A stretch of 55,299 bases of DNA from Pseudomonadota bacterium (GCA_022564115.1 JADFMB010000003.1:1-55299); one strand, 5' to 3'. Numbered from the stretch's first letter, positions 8,795 through 18,207 are shown. Translations and numbers: made by a program. Notes: generated by a model from the letters alone, not told the origin.

Positions 8795-10414
8795 TCAAGC
8801 CTTGGGCGCCGGCTTGGGCTGGGGTTGCGCCGGGACCGGCGCCGGTTGCGGCTGTGCCGCCGGTTGCGCCGGGGCCGGTTGCGCCGGAGCGGGGGCCGGT
8901 TGTGGCTGCGTCGGGGCCGGGGCCGGTTGCTGGGCCGGCTGGGCCGGAGCGGCGGGTTGCGCCGCGGGCTGCGCCGGGGCGGCGGGTTGTGCGGCGGGTT
9001 GCGGCGGAGCGGCGGGCTGCGCCGGAACGGCCGGTGGCGCCGGAGCGGCGGGTTGCGGCGGAGCGGCGGGTGGCGCCGGAGCGGCCGGTGGCGCCGGAGC
9101 GGCCGGTTGCTGGGTGGGCCGCGCCGGGGCGGGTTTCGGCTTCGGCTTCGATTTGGCCCTGGCTTTCTCCGCCTGCACCTTGGCCAGCTTTCCCATCATG
9201 TCGTCGATGAAAAAGCCCTGAAAGCGGCTGATACCCATCGCCAAACCCCATTTCACCGCATTTTCGGTATCGACCCGGGCCAGGATCACGCTGTCCTTTC
9301 CGGTCGACGCCACCACCTCGCGCATTTCCGCCAGGCGGGAGGAATCGGTATCACCCTCGAATTCCGACCCCCAGGCGATCTTGACGAAATCCGATTGCAG
9401 CTTCCCGGGATCGAAAAACTGCAGGGCCAAGGGGCTGAGGCCGTCGACCAGGACCCGGTAGCCCCGATCCTGAAGCGAATCCCGCGCGTAACCGTAGGTA
9501 TTCATGTCGGCGAAGATATCGAGAACCTGCATTTCGACCACCACCCTCGAGGCGCTCTTGCCGATGGCCTTGTGGAAATTCTGGAAATCCCTGGAAAGGA
9601 TGGTGTTGACGTTCAGGTTCAGACTGATGGGACTGGCCATGCCCCCGATATCGCGGTTCGCCAGCACCGCCAGCATCCGCTTGTCCAGGGTCTCGGTCAG
9701 GTACTGGAACAGCCACGGCGAAGAGAACAGATCGACCTCGGGCGCGATTCGTTTCTTCAGTTCGACCATGGAAACGAAATGCTCGCGGAAGACGATGCTG
9801 TGGGGGCCGTCGGGCCCCAACTCCAGGCAGGTTTGTTCGCGGATCAGGTCGGCGACCCGGGTGCCCTGAAGTTTCTGGTTGATGGCCGCCAGGTTCATGG
9901 CGCCCAGGGGTTCGCCTTTTTCCCGGTCTTCATGGGCCTTGTCCTGGGTCCTCTGCTGTTTGCTTCGCTGGGCCTCGACGGCCAGGTCGTTGGCGATGCC
10001 GACGAAGGTCGAGAAGTCGTCCGGCTGGCTGAGGTCGTACCAGGTCGAAAAAGAGTCCTCGAAGGCCTCTTCCTCGTTGGCCAGCAACGGGTCCTCGCCG
10101 AACAGGGCGCGCACCTTGTCGACGGCGGCGTCGGCGTCATCGACGGGAACGTTCCGGCAGATAAGGATCAGGTCCGCGTTGTGGATCGAAAAAACGGTGG
10201 CTTCGAAGTTTTCAATCAGCGAATCGAACGACCGGGCGGCGATCCCGAGGAAATGGGGCTGGCGGTTCGAGGCTTTCAGCTTCGACAGGTAAATATGGAC
10301 CCCGTAAACGCCGGCCGGGTTGGCCTCGATGCGCTTGAGGCGGGACAGCAGCAAGCTTTCCTCGCTGGTCTCCGCTTCGCCGTATCCGCCGGTTGCGTAG
10401 CCGAGTTCGGCCAT
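8795..10414 (-). CDS. Degenerate EAL-like protein with Pro/Ala-rich tail (paralogue 2)
   Basis: 539 residues. Residues 1-420 parallel the downstream paralogue: VYGVHIYLSKLKASNRQPHF matches the first domain, and ISLNLNVNTILS, VVVEMQVLDIF, YRVLVDGLSPLAL and ISRFQGFFID follow the EAL fold order. Again the catalytic EAL motif and the paired aspartates of DDFG are missing. From about residue 420 a basic linker (KARAKSKPKPKP) leads into about 110 residues made almost only of Pro, Ala and Gln, encoded by imperfect GC-rich tandem repeats (8815-9125). Such tails usually form extended, flexible spacers. Start at the ATG at 10414. Possible two-subunit or signalling-receptor pair with its neighbour; role unknown. 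Confidence 0.72.
   Translation of the reverse strand: MAELGYATGGYGEAETSEESLLLSRLKRIEANPAGVYGVHIYLSKLKASNRQPHFLGIAARSFDSLIENFEATVFSIHNADLILICRNVPVDDADAAVDKVRALFGEDPLLANEEEAFEDSFSTWYDLSQPDDFSTFVGIANDLAVEAQRSKQQRTQDKAHEDREKGEPLGAMNLAAINQKLQGTRVADLIREQTCLELGPDGPHSIVFREHFVSMVELKKRIAPEVDLFSSPWLFQYLTETLDKRMLAVLANRDIGGMASPISLNLNVNTILSRDFQNFHKAIGKSASRVVVEMQVLDIFADMNTYGYARDSLQDRGYRVLVDGLSPLALQFFDPGKLQSDFVKIAWGSEFEGDTDSSRLAEMREVVASTGKDSVILARVDTENAVKWGLAMGISRFQGFFIDDMMGKLAKVQAEKARAKSKPKPKPAPARPTQQPAAPAPPAAPAPPAAPPQPAAPAPPAVPAQPAAPPQPAAQPAAPAQPAAQPAAPAQPAQQPAPAPTQPQPAPAPAQPAPAQPAAQPQPAPVPAQPQPKPAPKA
8815..9125. repeat. GC-rich imperfect tandem repeats coding a Pro/Ala tail
   Basis: Roughly 310 bases of short repeating units such as GCCGGAGCGGCGGGTTGC and variants. 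They encode alternating PAAP, PAQP and PPQPAA blocks at the C-terminus of the second EAL-like protein. The units vary in length, so slippage and tail-length variation between strains is likely. Confidence 0.8.
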
Positions 10415-10655
10415 GATTCATCCTGTCTTACGGGCCCAAGGCCCGGGCCTGTCTTTTGGGCCCCAAGGCCCGGTTTCGGGAATCCCCCTCACGGCCCCGC
10501 GCATAGGCCGGTCAGCCTGAGGTAATTCATAAGATCGAACCATTAAAATCAGATTACCGCCAAAACAACCGCCCCCCGGGACCATGCCGGGGTCCCGGCC
10601 CGTTTCGGGGGCCTCCTTGCCGCCGGGCCGCCGCTGGGCCATCATATTGCCAGAG

Positions 10656-11441
10656 ATGACTCCTCGACGCCAGAGCACCGGAAACGGCCGGCCGGGCCGG
10701 GAAACGGCGGCGGACGCCCAGGTTTCCCCCCGCGTGCCGGAGAATTGCCGCGTTTACGCCATCGGCGACATCCACGGACGGGCCGACCTGCTCGGCCGCC
10801 TGCACGGGCAAATCCTCGACGACGCCAAGACCGCCCCGGACCTGCGCAAGGTCGTGGTTTATGTCGGCGATTACATAGACCGGGGGCCCGACAGCTTCGA
10901 CGTTATCGACGGCCTGATCGAAGCACCCCTTGAGGGATTCGAGCGCCATACCCTTAAGGGCAACCATGAGGACATGATGATCCAGTTCCTGGAAACGGGA
11001 GATGACGGCGAAACCTGGATCGCGAACGGCGGCCGCGACACCCTGGACAGTTACGGCATCGGTCTTTGGGATTTACTTAGCGACTTGCCGGACCTGCGAA
11101 ACGCACGCGACAAGCTCCGCCAAGCCGTCCCCGAAAGCCATTGGAAGTTCCTCGCCGGGCTGGAAATCCACCATACCGAAGGCGATTATCTGTTCGTCCA
11201 CGCCGGCCTGCGCCCCGGGGTGGCGTTGGGGGACCAAAGCGAGTTCGACCTGATGTGGATCCGCGAGGAATTTCTCAATTCCGACGCCGACCTCGGGCAC
11301 CTGGTCGTCCACGGCCACACCACGTGCCCGGAGCCTGAAATCCGGACCAACCGCATCGGCATCGACACCGGGGCCTGGCGCTCGAACCGGCTGACGGCGC
11401 TGGTGCTGGAGGCCGACACCCGGCGTTTCTTGCGGACCTAG
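10656..11441 (+). CDS. Serine/threonine-type metallophosphoesterase
   Basis: A 261-residue member of the PPP phosphatase/ApaH-like calcineurin superfamily. All metal-binding motifs are present in order: GDIHG, VGDYIDRGP, LKGNHED, FVHAG and VVHGHT. Substrate could be a phosphoprotein or a dinucleoside polyphosphate; the sequence does not decide. I chose the ATG at 10656 because the frame upstream (from 10584) is low-complexity and an earlier ATG would add 24 residues with no homologous look. It is divergent from the EAL-like pair and precedes the sugar-nucleotide genes. Confidence 0.85.
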   Translation: MTPRRQSTGNGRPGRETAADAQVSPRVPENCRVYAIGDIHGRADLLGRLHGQILDDAKTAPDLRKVVVYVGDYIDRGPDSFDVIDGLIEAPLEGFERHTLKGNHEDMMIQFLETGDDGETWIANGGRDTLDSYGIGLWDLLSDLPDLRNARDKLRQAVPESHWKFLAGLEIHHTEGDYLFVHAGLRPGVALGDQSEFDLMWIREEFLNSDADLGHLVVHGHTTCPEPEIRTNRIGIDTGAWRSNRLTALVLEADTRRFLRT

Positions 11442-11516
11442 GCGTAATACCCTTTCGGCTTTGTCGGCGCCCAGGCGAAGTGCTAGGTTCGGCGCGGTTT
11501 TCGGAAGGATTGGGTC

Positions 11517-12458
11517 ATGGCGGCCAGGAAAAAAGTGCTCGTCACCGGCGGCGCCGGGTTTGTCGGCTCGCACCTCTGCGACCGCCTCATCGAGGACGGT
11601 CACGACGTGCTTTGCGTCGATAACTTCTTCACCGGCACCCGGGACAACATTATCGGCCTTCTCGACAAGTCCCACTTCGAACTCATGCGCCACGACGTGA
11701 CTTTCCCGCTTTACGTCGAGGTCGATGAAATCTTCAACCTCGCCTGCCCGGCCTCCCCGGTCCATTACCAATCCGACCCGGTGCAGACGACCAAGACCTC
11801 GGTCCACGGCGCCATCAACATGCTGGGGCTGGCCAAAAGGACGAAGGCGAAAATATTGCAGGCGTCGACGAGCGAGGTCTACGGCGACCCGGAAGTGCAC
11901 CCGCAGACGGAGGACTACCGGGGCAACGTCAATCCGATCGGCCCCCGGGGCTGTTACGACGAGGGCAAGCGCTGCGCGGAGACGCTTTTTTTCGATTATC
12001 ACCGCCAGTACGGCACCAACATCCGGGTCGCCCGGATCTTCAACACCTACGGACCGCGCATGCACCCCAACGACGGCCGCGTGGTGTCGAACTTCATCGT
12101 CCAGGCGCTGCGGGGAAAACCGATCACCCTTTACGGCGACGGCGGCCAGACCCGGTCCTTTTGTTACGTCTCCGATCTGATCGAGGGATTGATTGGTCTG
12201 ATGGGGGCGCCCGACGAGGTCACCGGTCCGGTGAACCTGGGCAACCCGACGGAACTGACGATCCGCGAACTGGCGGAAAAGATCATCGCCATGACCGGGT
12301 CGGAGTCCGAATTGGAGGAACACCCCCTTCCCGGCGACGACCCGTTGCAACGTTGCCCCGACATCGGCCTGGCGAAATCGGCGCTCGGTTGGGAGCCCCG
12401 GGTGGCGCTCGAGGACGGCCTGGAAAAAACCATCCGCTACTTCAAGGAAACCCTGTAG
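11517..12458 (+). CDS. NAD-dependent epimerase/dehydratase, UDP-glucuronate decarboxylase type
   Basis: Extended short-chain dehydrogenase of 313 residues. The Rossmann motif [11 protein letters not shown] is at residues 9-19. [30 protein letters not shown] and the catalytic YxxxK ([10 protein letters not shown]) match the UXS subgroup that converts UDP-glucuronate to UDP-xylose, better than dTDP-glucose dehydratases. It lies just upstream of gmhA and hldE, so the sugar probably feeds surface polysaccharide or LPS. The 75 bases before its ATG separate it from the phosphatase gene. Confidence 0.86.
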   Translation: MAARKKVLVTGGAGFVGSHLCDRLIEDGHDVLCVDNFFTGTRDNIIGLLDKSHFELMRHDVTFPLYVEVDEIFNLACPASPVHYQSDPVQTTKTSVHGAINMLGLAKRTKAKILQASTSEVYGDPEVHPQTEDYRGNVNPIGPRGCYDEGKRCAETLFFDYHRQYGTNIRVARIFNTYGPRMHPNDGRVVSNFIVQALRGKPITLYGDGGQTRSFCYVSDLIEGLIGLMGAPDEVTGPVNLGNPTELTIRELAEKIIAMTGSESELEEHPLPGDDPLQRCPDIGLAKSALGWEPRVALEDGLEKTIRYFKETL

Positions 12459-12502
12459 CCGCTTCTTTGCATTGGCGGGCCTAAACAGAGTAAATAAGGG
12501 CC

Positions 12503-13081
12503 ATGGACCTGAACGCCTTTTACGAAGCCGAGTTCGACCAGCACAAGGACGCCGTGGACGCCACCCGCGAGGCGCTTATGGAGCCGTTTTCCCGGCTCAT
12601 CGGCGTCTGCGCCGAGGCCATCCGGGCCGGCAACAAGCTGGCCCTGTTCGGCAACGGCGGCAGCGCCGCCGATTGCCAGCACATCGCCGCCGAATTGACG
12701 GTGCGCTACATCACCGACCGCGACCCCATCCGCGCCATCGCGCTGACCACCGACACCTCGACCCTGACGGCGATCGCCAACGACTGGTCCTTCGACGACC
12801 TGTTCGCCCGCCAGGTCGAGGCCCTATGCCGGCCCGGCGACGTGGCGCTGGCCATCTCGACGTCGGGCAACAGCGAGAACGTCATCCGCGGCCTCGAGAA
12901 GGCCCGGCAAATAGGCGCCATTCCGGTGGGCTTCGGCGGCAAGGGCGGCGGGCGCATGGTCGGCCTGGCCGATCCGTTGTTGATCGTGCCGTCGGACATC
13001 ACGTCGCGCATCCAGGAGATGCACATCACGCTCGGCCACATGCTGTGCGGGGCCCTGGAACAGGAGCTCGGCCTGATATGA
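12503..13081 (+). CDS. gmhA: Phosphoheptose isomerase
   Basis: GmhA converts sedoheptulose 7-phosphate to D-glycero-D-manno-heptose 7-phosphate, the first step of LPS inner-core heptose synthesis. It has 192 residues. The SIS-domain sugar-phosphate loops are seen as FGNGGSAADCQHIAAEL (about 50-66) and AISTSGNSENV (about 115-125), and the metal-site region EMHITLGHMLCG is near the C-terminus. The stop overlaps the hldE start as ATGA, so the two proteins are translationally coupled. Confidence 0.94.
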   Translation: MDLNAFYEAEFDQHKDAVDATREALMEPFSRLIGVCAEAIRAGNKLALFGNGGSAADCQHIAAELTVRYITDRDPIRAIALTTDTSTLTAIANDWSFDDLFARQVEALCRPGDVALAISTSGNSENVIRGLEKARQIGAIPVGFGGKGGGRMVGLADPLLIVPSDITSRIQEMHITLGHMLCGALEQELGLI

Positions 13082-14538
13082 CGGATCGCGCCCACCTGGC
13101 GGCGCTGATCGGCGCCCTGGCCAAGTCCCGGGTGCTTTGCGTCGGCGACGTGATGCTGGATCATTTTAATTATGGAACGGTCGATAGGATCTCGCCCGAA
13201 GCGCCGATACCGGTGCTCAAGGTGGAGCGTGAGGACGCCATGCTCGGCGGCGCCGGCAATGTGGTGCGGAACCTGCGCGCCCTCGGCGCCCAGACCCGCT
13301 TCGTCACCGTCGTCGGAGACGATCACGCGGGTAAGGAGATCTTCAGACAAATTAGGGACCACGGCGTTGCCGACAAGCCGATCGTCGACGACGGGCGGCG
13401 AACATCGACCAAAACGCGCTACCTGGCCGGCGGGCAACAGGTGCTGCGCGCCGACCGGGAAACCGACCATCCCCTGTCGCCGCAGGTCGAAAAGAAACTG
13501 ATCAGGGCCGCCGCCGGCGCCATGCGGGGCTGCACGGTGGTGGTGCTGTCCGACTACGGCAAGGGGGTACTGACCGGCAAGGCGGCGGCCGAGATCATCA
13601 AGATCGCCCGCAAGGCCCAGAAGACCGTGATCGTCGATCCCAAGGGAGCGGATTTCGGCCGTTACCGGGGCGCCGGCCTGATCACGCCAAACCTCGGGGA
13701 ACTGGCCGAGGCTACCGGCAAGACGGTCGAAACCGACCCCGACGTCACCGCCGCCGCCAAATACCTGATCCGAAAACACAAGCTCGGCGCCATGCTGGTG
13801 ACCCGAAGCGCCAACGGCATGACCGTGGTGCCGGCGAAAGGCCGGGCCGTCCATCTGGCCGCCGAGGCGCAAGAGGTCTTCGACGTATCGGGGGCCGGCG
13901 ATACGGTGGTCGCGGCCGTCGCCGCGGCGCTCGGCGCCGGCATCCCACTGGCCGACGCCGCCGCCTTGGCCAACGTCGCCGCCGGCATCGTCGTCGGCAA
14001 GGTCGGCACGGCGGCGGCCTACGCCGCCGACATCGTCGCCCGGCTCCATCATCAGGACCTTTCGAGCGCCGAGGCCAAGGTTTTGTCCGCCCAACAGGTC
14101 AAGGACCGGGTCGGCGCCTGGCGCCGGGCCGGTCACAAGATCGGCTTCACCAACGGCTGTTTCGACCTTCTGCATCCGGGCCACGTATCGCTGCTGAGAC
14201 AGGCCAAACGGGCCTGCGGGCGGCTGGTGGTGGGGCTGAATTCGGATGCCTCGGTGGCGAGCCTGAAAAGCGACGGCCGCCCGGTGCAGTCGGAAGCCGC
14301 CCGGGCCACGGTGCTGGCGTCGCTGGCGACGGTCGACGCGGTGGTGATCTTCGCCGAAAAAACGCCGTTGACGCTGATCAAGGCCCTGAAGCCGGACGTC
14401 CTGGTCAAGGGCGCGGATTACGACATCGAAGGCGTCGTCGGCGCCGACGTGGTCAAGCGCCGCGGCGGCAAGGTCCTGCTGGCGAAGCTGGAACCGGGCT
14501 TTTCGACGTCGGCGACCATTGCCCGGATGAAAAAATAA
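13078..14538 (+). CDS. hldE: Bifunctional heptose 7-phosphate kinase / heptose 1-phosphate adenylyltransferase
   Basis: A 486-residue fusion. The N-terminal ribokinase-type domain (about 1-325) has GDVMLDHF, LGGAGNVVRNL and the catalytic DVSGAGDTVVAA loop. The C-terminal nucleotidyltransferase domain (from about 345) has FTNGCFDLLHPGHVSLL with the HxGH motif, then KGADYDIEGVVG. It makes heptose 1,7-bisphosphate and later ADP-heptose for LPS; the intervening GmhB phosphatase is not in the window. I take the ATG at 13078, inside the gmhA stop, rather than a frame start 600 bases upstream that merely reads through gmhA out of frame. Confidence 0.94.
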   Translation: MTDRAHLAALIGALAKSRVLCVGDVMLDHFNYGTVDRISPEAPIPVLKVEREDAMLGGAGNVVRNLRALGAQTRFVTVVGDDHAGKEIFRQIRDHGVADKPIVDDGRRTSTKTRYLAGGQQVLRADRETDHPLSPQVEKKLIRAAAGAMRGCTVVVLSDYGKGVLTGKAAAEIIKIARKAQKTVIVDPKGADFGRYRGAGLITPNLGELAEATGKTVETDPDVTAAAKYLIRKHKLGAMLVTRSANGMTVVPAKGRAVHLAAEAQEVFDVSGAGDTVVAAVAAALGAGIPLADAAALANVAAGIVVGKVGTAAAYAADIVARLHHQDLSSAEAKVLSAQQVKDRVGAWRRAGHKIGFTNGCFDLLHPGHVSLLRQAKRACGRLVVGLNSDASVASLKSDGRPVQSEAARATVLASLATVDAVVIFAEKTPLTLIKALKPDVLVKGADYDIEGVVGADVVKRRGGKVLLAKLEPGFSTSATIARMKK

Positions 14539-14552
14539 ACCGCCTTGGCGGC

Positions 14553-15185
14553 ATGGAAGACCTTTTTACCCAACCCACCCCCCTCGAGGCGCAGGCGATC
14601 TATGGGCTGGCGTGGCTGAGCTTCGGGATCGTTCACTCCGTCCTCGCCGGGGCCAGCGCGAAACGACGGCTGGATTCGTTGTTCGGGGTCTATTACCGGC
14701 TCGCCTATAACCTGTGGGCGGGGCTCCATATCGCCGCCGTGTGGGCGCTCGGCGGTGCGTTGATCGGCGATCAGCCCTACCCCCTTGAGCCCGGCGTCGC
14801 CGGCGCCATGACCGCGGTCAGGGTGCTGGGGGTGGTGGTTCTGGTGCTGGCGCTCCGCGAATATGACCTCGGCCGGTTTTCGGGCGTGGCGCAAATCCGC
14901 GCCCAAAAGGCGGGAAACACCCTATCCGAGGACGAGCCGCTGATCACCAGTGGCCTGCACCTGTTCGTCCGTCATCCGCTTTATTTGGGCGCTTATTTGA
15001 TTCTATGGGGCGGCGCCACGGGCGATTTCGGGCTGGCGACGGCGGTTTGGGGATCGGTGTACCTCGCCGTCGGCGCCGCTTTCGAGGACCGCAAACTGCT
15101 GGCCCTTTATGGCGACGAATTCCGCGACTACAAAGACCGGATTCCCGCCGTCATCCCGTGGCGGGGACGGGTCAGGGGCCACTAA
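14553..15185 (+). CDS. NnrU/isoprenylcysteine methyltransferase-like membrane protein
   Basis: A 210-residue protein with about five or six hydrophobic segments. The C-terminal part SGLHLFVRHPLYLGAYLILWG followed by FEDRKLLALYGDEFRDYKDR is the signature shared by NnrU and ICMT-type integral membrane methyltransferases. In this family the histidine/proline (RHPLY) and the E..L...G..Y segments bind SAM; the actual substrate is unknown. It starts 14 bases after hldE and probably belongs to that transcript. Its stop overlaps the stop of the convergent penicillin-binding protein gene. Confidence 0.75.
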   Translation: MEDLFTQPTPLEAQAIYGLAWLSFGIVHSVLAGASAKRRLDSLFGVYYRLAYNLWAGLHIAAVWALGGALIGDQPYPLEPGVAGAMTAVRVLGVVVLVLALREYDLGRFSGVAQIRAQKAGNTLSEDEPLITSGLHLFVRHPLYLGAYLILWGGATGDFGLATAVWGSVYLAVGAAFEDRKLLALYGDEFRDYKDRIPAVIPWRGRVRGH

Positions 15186-17179
15186 CCCTCGTTCCCCGAC
15201 AACGTGGCCAGGAAATTGCGCCAAAATCCCGGGCCGTCTTCTTCCGGGGCCGCCGGGGGGGCCGGCGCGGGAGCCAGGCCCGGCAGCGCCCTTGGCGGCG
15301 TTCCGGCATGGGCGGCTTTCATGAAATCCCGCCACAATCGGGCCGGCGGCCCGCCGCCGGTGACGTTGCGCATCGCCTTGCCGTCGTCGTTGCCCATCCA
15401 CACCCCGGTGACCAAATCCGCCGTATAGCCGACGAACCAGGCATCGCGGAAGTTCTGGCTGGTGCCGGTCTTGCCGGCCTGGGGGCGGCCGATTTGGGCG
15501 GCCCGCCCGGTGCCGTGGCTGACGACGCCGGACAGCATGGCGTTCATCGCCGCGACGTGGGTTTCCGACACCACCCGCCCGGGGCCGGAGCCGCGGCGCC
15601 GGTAGAGGATGGTCCCGGCCCGGTCGCGGATTTCCTCGATCCCGTAGGCCCACACCCCAGCGCCGCCGTTGGCGAACGGCCCGTAGGCCTGGGTCAGTTC
15701 CAACAACGTCACCTCCTGGGCACCGAGGGCGAGGCTGGGGGTGGCCTTGAAATCGCCGGACAGCCCCAGGCGCCGGGCGACGCCGATGACCCGGGCGCGG
15801 CCGGCCTTTTCGCCGACCTTGACCGCCACCGTATTGATCGATCGGGCCATGGCCTCCTTCAGGCTCACCGGGCCGACATGGCGTTTGTCGAAGTTTCGAG
15901 GGCGCCATTCGCCGATCCGCACCGGTTCGTCGACCAGCACCGTTTCGGGTGTAAGGCCGGCTTCGAGCCCGGCCAGATAGACGAAGGGCTTGAACGCCGA
16001 TCCCGGCTGCCGTTTGGCCTGTGTGGCGCGGTTGAACTGGCTTTTGACGTAATTCCCGCCGCCGACCATGGCCCGGACGGCGCCCGACGGCGTGATCGCC
16101 ACCAGGGCCGCTTCGGAAATCCCGGCTTTCGGGCCTTGTTTGCTCAGCGCCTTGCCGACGAAGGCTTCGGCGAGCCCCTGCAAGTGGGGATCGAGCGTCG
16201 TCCTGACGACGATATCCCGGTCGCCGGGATTGACGTAGCCCGAGACCTGCTCCAGCACCCAGTCGGAAAAGTAGCGGCCCAGGCGGGAGCGGGAGGCGGC
16301 GGTTGCCCAAGGCCCGCCGCTCGCGGTCCCTTGGCCCGCCTTCGCGGCCTCGGCCGGCGAAAGATAACCGGCGGCGACCATGTTTTTCAGCACCTGGGCC
16401 GTCCGCACCCTGGCGCGGGCCGGATGGGCCAGGGGATTGTAGCGGCTGGGCGCCTTCAGCAGCCCGGCCAGCATCGCCGCCTGATAGGTCGACAGCCGCG
16501 CCGCCGGGAGGCCGAAATACTTGCCCGCCGCCGCATCGACGCCATAGGTGCCGGCGCCCAGGTAGACCCGGTTCAGGTAGATGGTCAGGATCTGGTCCTT
16601 GGTGAACTTGCGCTCCAGCCACAGGGCCAGCAAAAGCTCCTGAATTTTGCGTTTTACCGTCCGTTCCGGGGTCAGGAACAGGTTCTTCGCCACCTGCTGG
16701 GTGATGGTCGACCCCCCCTGAACGATGCGCCGGGCCTGCAGGTTGGCCTTCATGGCGCGGGCCAGGCCGATGACGTCGAGGCCGAAGTGGCTGTAGAAGC
16801 GCCGGTCCTCGGTCGCCAGCACGGCCTGGGTCAGGGCCTTGGGCAGTTCGCCGAGCCCGGCCGGCCGGCCGTAGACGTCGCCGATGGTGGTAAGCTGGGA
16901 GCCGTCGGCGGCCAGCACCGTCACCGTCGCCCGCCGGGTGGCGTTGAAGGCCTCCTCAACGTCCGGCAGTTCGGTCGCGTACCAGGCGGCGAGCACCGAA
17001 AACGCGATCACCGCCCAGACGGCGCCGACGGTGCCCCATTTCAGGGTTTTGCCGACCATCCACCTGACGGCCCGCCACGGGCCGCCTTGGCGCTTCGGAG
17101 CCGTGTTGGCGGCGGCCAAAGTGGCGGCCTTTTTGGGTTCCTTGGCGTTGTTTTTACGGACTTTTCCCATGCCGGGCAT
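15182..17179 (-). CDS. Class A penicillin-binding protein (transglycosylase/transpeptidase)
   Basis: A 665-residue bifunctional peptidoglycan synthase of PBP1 type. A lysine-rich cytoplasmic N-terminus (about 1-40) is followed by one membrane anchor (TVGAVWAVIAFSVLAAW). The glycosyltransferase domain shows ATEDRRFYSHFGLD with the catalytic glutamate, and GGSTITQQVAKNLFL. The transpeptidase domain shows SAFK (SxxK), SIN and KTGTS in order. The C-terminus is Pro/Ala-rich. It is convergent with the membrane protein gene, overlapping at the stop codons. The composite element at 17216 lies just upstream of its start and may separate it from its original promoter region. Confidence 0.92.
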   Translation of the reverse strand: MPGMGKVRKNNAKEPKKAATLAAANTAPKRQGGPWRAVRWMVGKTLKWGTVGAVWAVIAFSVLAAWYATELPDVEEAFNATRRATVTVLAADGSQLTTIGDVYGRPAGLGELPKALTQAVLATEDRRFYSHFGLDVIGLARAMKANLQARRIVQGGSTITQQVAKNLFLTPERTVKRKIQELLLALWLERKFTKDQILTIYLNRVYLGAGTYGVDAAAGKYFGLPAARLSTYQAAMLAGLLKAPSRYNPLAHPARARVRTAQVLKNMVAAGYLSPAEAAKAGQGTASGGPWATAASRSRLGRYFSDWVLEQVSGYVNPGDRDIVVRTTLDPHLQGLAEAFVGKALSKQGPKAGISEAALVAITPSGAVRAMVGGGNYVKSQFNRATQAKRQPGSAFKPFVYLAGLEAGLTPETVLVDEPVRIGEWRPRNFDKRHVGPVSLKEAMARSINTVAVKVGEKAGRARVIGVARRLGLSGDFKATPSLALGAQEVTLLELTQAYGPFANGGAGVWAYGIEEIRDRAGTILYRRRGSGPGRVVSETHVAAMNAMLSGVVSHGTGRAAQIGRPQAGKTGTSQNFRDAWFVGYTADLVTGVWMGNDDGKAMRNVTGGGPPARLWRDFMKAAHAGTPPRALPGLAPAPAPPAAPEEDGPGFWRNFLATLSGNEG

Positions 17180-17206
17180 GATCGCCCACGCCGGTTAGCA
17201 ACGGGT

Positions 17207-17215
17207 TAACGGGAG
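17207..17215. repeat. Left target-site duplication of composite element
   Basis: The nine bases TAACGGGAG immediately precede the outer end of MITE copy A and recur immediately after the outer end of copy B (19199-19207). If the element is drawn one base shorter the duplication is 10 bases. The inner ends of the two repeats have no such duplication. Confidence 0.8.
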
Positions 17216-17216
17216 G

Positions 17217-17393
17217 AGGGCAAAACTATCAATCGTTATCTGTTGGTTAACGGGGCGTGTAAGGTATTGGAAAATATGATTTTAGCAAAAACACTGCATC
17301 ATTGTCCTTTGAGTTGGATATCATTTTGTAAATCTGTAGCTCTTTGTTTTTGTTCGCTATTAACCCTTTCATCATAATTGATGGTTTTGCCCT
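17217..17393. repeat. MITE-like repeat, copy A
   Basis: AT-rich 177-bp non-coding repeat with 17-base inverted ends, one mismatch on the left (AACTATC against AACCATC in copy B). Contains no gene longer than a few dozen codons. It is in direct orientation to copy B. Confidence 0.9.
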
Positions 17394-17481
17394 GCCCACC
17401 CTGGAATTTTTTTTCCAGCGTTCTTGTAAATTTTATTGATGACCTTAAAGCGTGGTTAATTTGAAGCCGGTTCGGGAACCT

Positions 17482-18207
17482 TCAACCTTTCCCGGAAGAG
17501 CTTTCTTCTTGTAACGCTTTAAGCGCCTTTTCTTCCCGCTTCAAATCTCGTTCGGGGCTTCCTAGGGCATAGCCAGCCCAAAAGACACAAACAGTCAACC
17601 CGATTAAAACCCAATTTCCCGCAGTAGATTGGAGTAAAGGAACGTTGTCTTTTGCGAGTATCACCGCCTCCGCGCCAATCCAGAAACCTAAAATCCCGAT
17701 CCATTCGATGGCGCGCATCGAGATTTTGTGCTTGATGTTATCGACGGAAAACCACCGTACATAATCGCCACTGCAAATTTCCTTGTTGGACTGGATGTAA
17801 TTCTCAAGTACGGCTTCCCGGGAGAGGATGCCGAGTTTGATTTTTTTACCGCCAACCTTGCCGGTCCAGTCCTTATAAAGAAAATCCTCTTCGATTTTTT
17901 GGAGCAGACGTTCGCTTAGCTTGAGGAGTTGGGCATTGCGGACATCGAGGCACAAGAAGAACGTCGACAACACACCACCGATGCACAGGAGGATAAAGGC
18001 GTAATCCTGATAGATTGACCCATTACTCCGGGTCATCAGGGAAAAGGCGGTAACAAGGAGCCCAACCGCTATCAGGAAAAAGTGGAACATGCGGGTACGC
18101 TGTTCCGCGTGGAACTTGAAATGCTCCCACGCAAAACGCATTTGCTCGCTGAATAAAGTGTCTGGTTTGGGTTTAGCCACTAATGGGTTAGGGTCGAGGT
18201 TAGCCAC
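17482..18207 (-). CDS. Four-helix membrane protein of unknown function (cargo)
   Basis: 241 residues from a GTG at 18207 that overlaps the end of deoC by 8 bases; an ATG at 18141 (MRFAWEHF) is an alternative start. Four hydrophobic segments are clear: about residues 40-60 (MFHFFLIAVGLLVTAFSLM), 68-88, 163-183 and 193-213. An amphipathic basic/acidic stretch with a lysine-rich patch (GKVGGKKIKLG) lies between helices two and three, so the middle domain is probably cytoplasmic. The helix pair after an AWEHFKFHAEQR start recalls small pore-like membrane proteins of defence or stress systems, but I cannot name a family. Base composition is more AT-rich than the flanking host genes. Confidence 0.7.
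   Translation of the reverse strand: MANLDPNPLVAKPKPDTLFSEQMRFAWEHFKFHAEQRTRMFHFFLIAVGLLVTAFSLMTRSNGSIYQDYAFILLCIGGVLSTFFLCLDVRNAQLLKLSERLLQKIEEDFLYKDWTGKVGGKKIKLGILSREAVLENYIQSNKEICSGDYVRWFSVDNIKHKISMRAIEWIGILGFWIGAEAVILAKDNVPLLQSTAGNWVLIGLTVCVFWAGYALGSPERDLKREEKALKALQEESSSGKG

Noticed and set aside
8815-9125. CRISPR-like or satellite array
   Set aside because: The repeats have no unique spacers, vary in unit length and encode a Pro/Ala tail in frame, so they are a coding low-complexity region.
12472-13077. Long 5' extension of the hldE frame
   Set aside because: It reads gmhA out of frame and is Arg/Pro-rich; hldE starts at the ATGA overlap at 13078.
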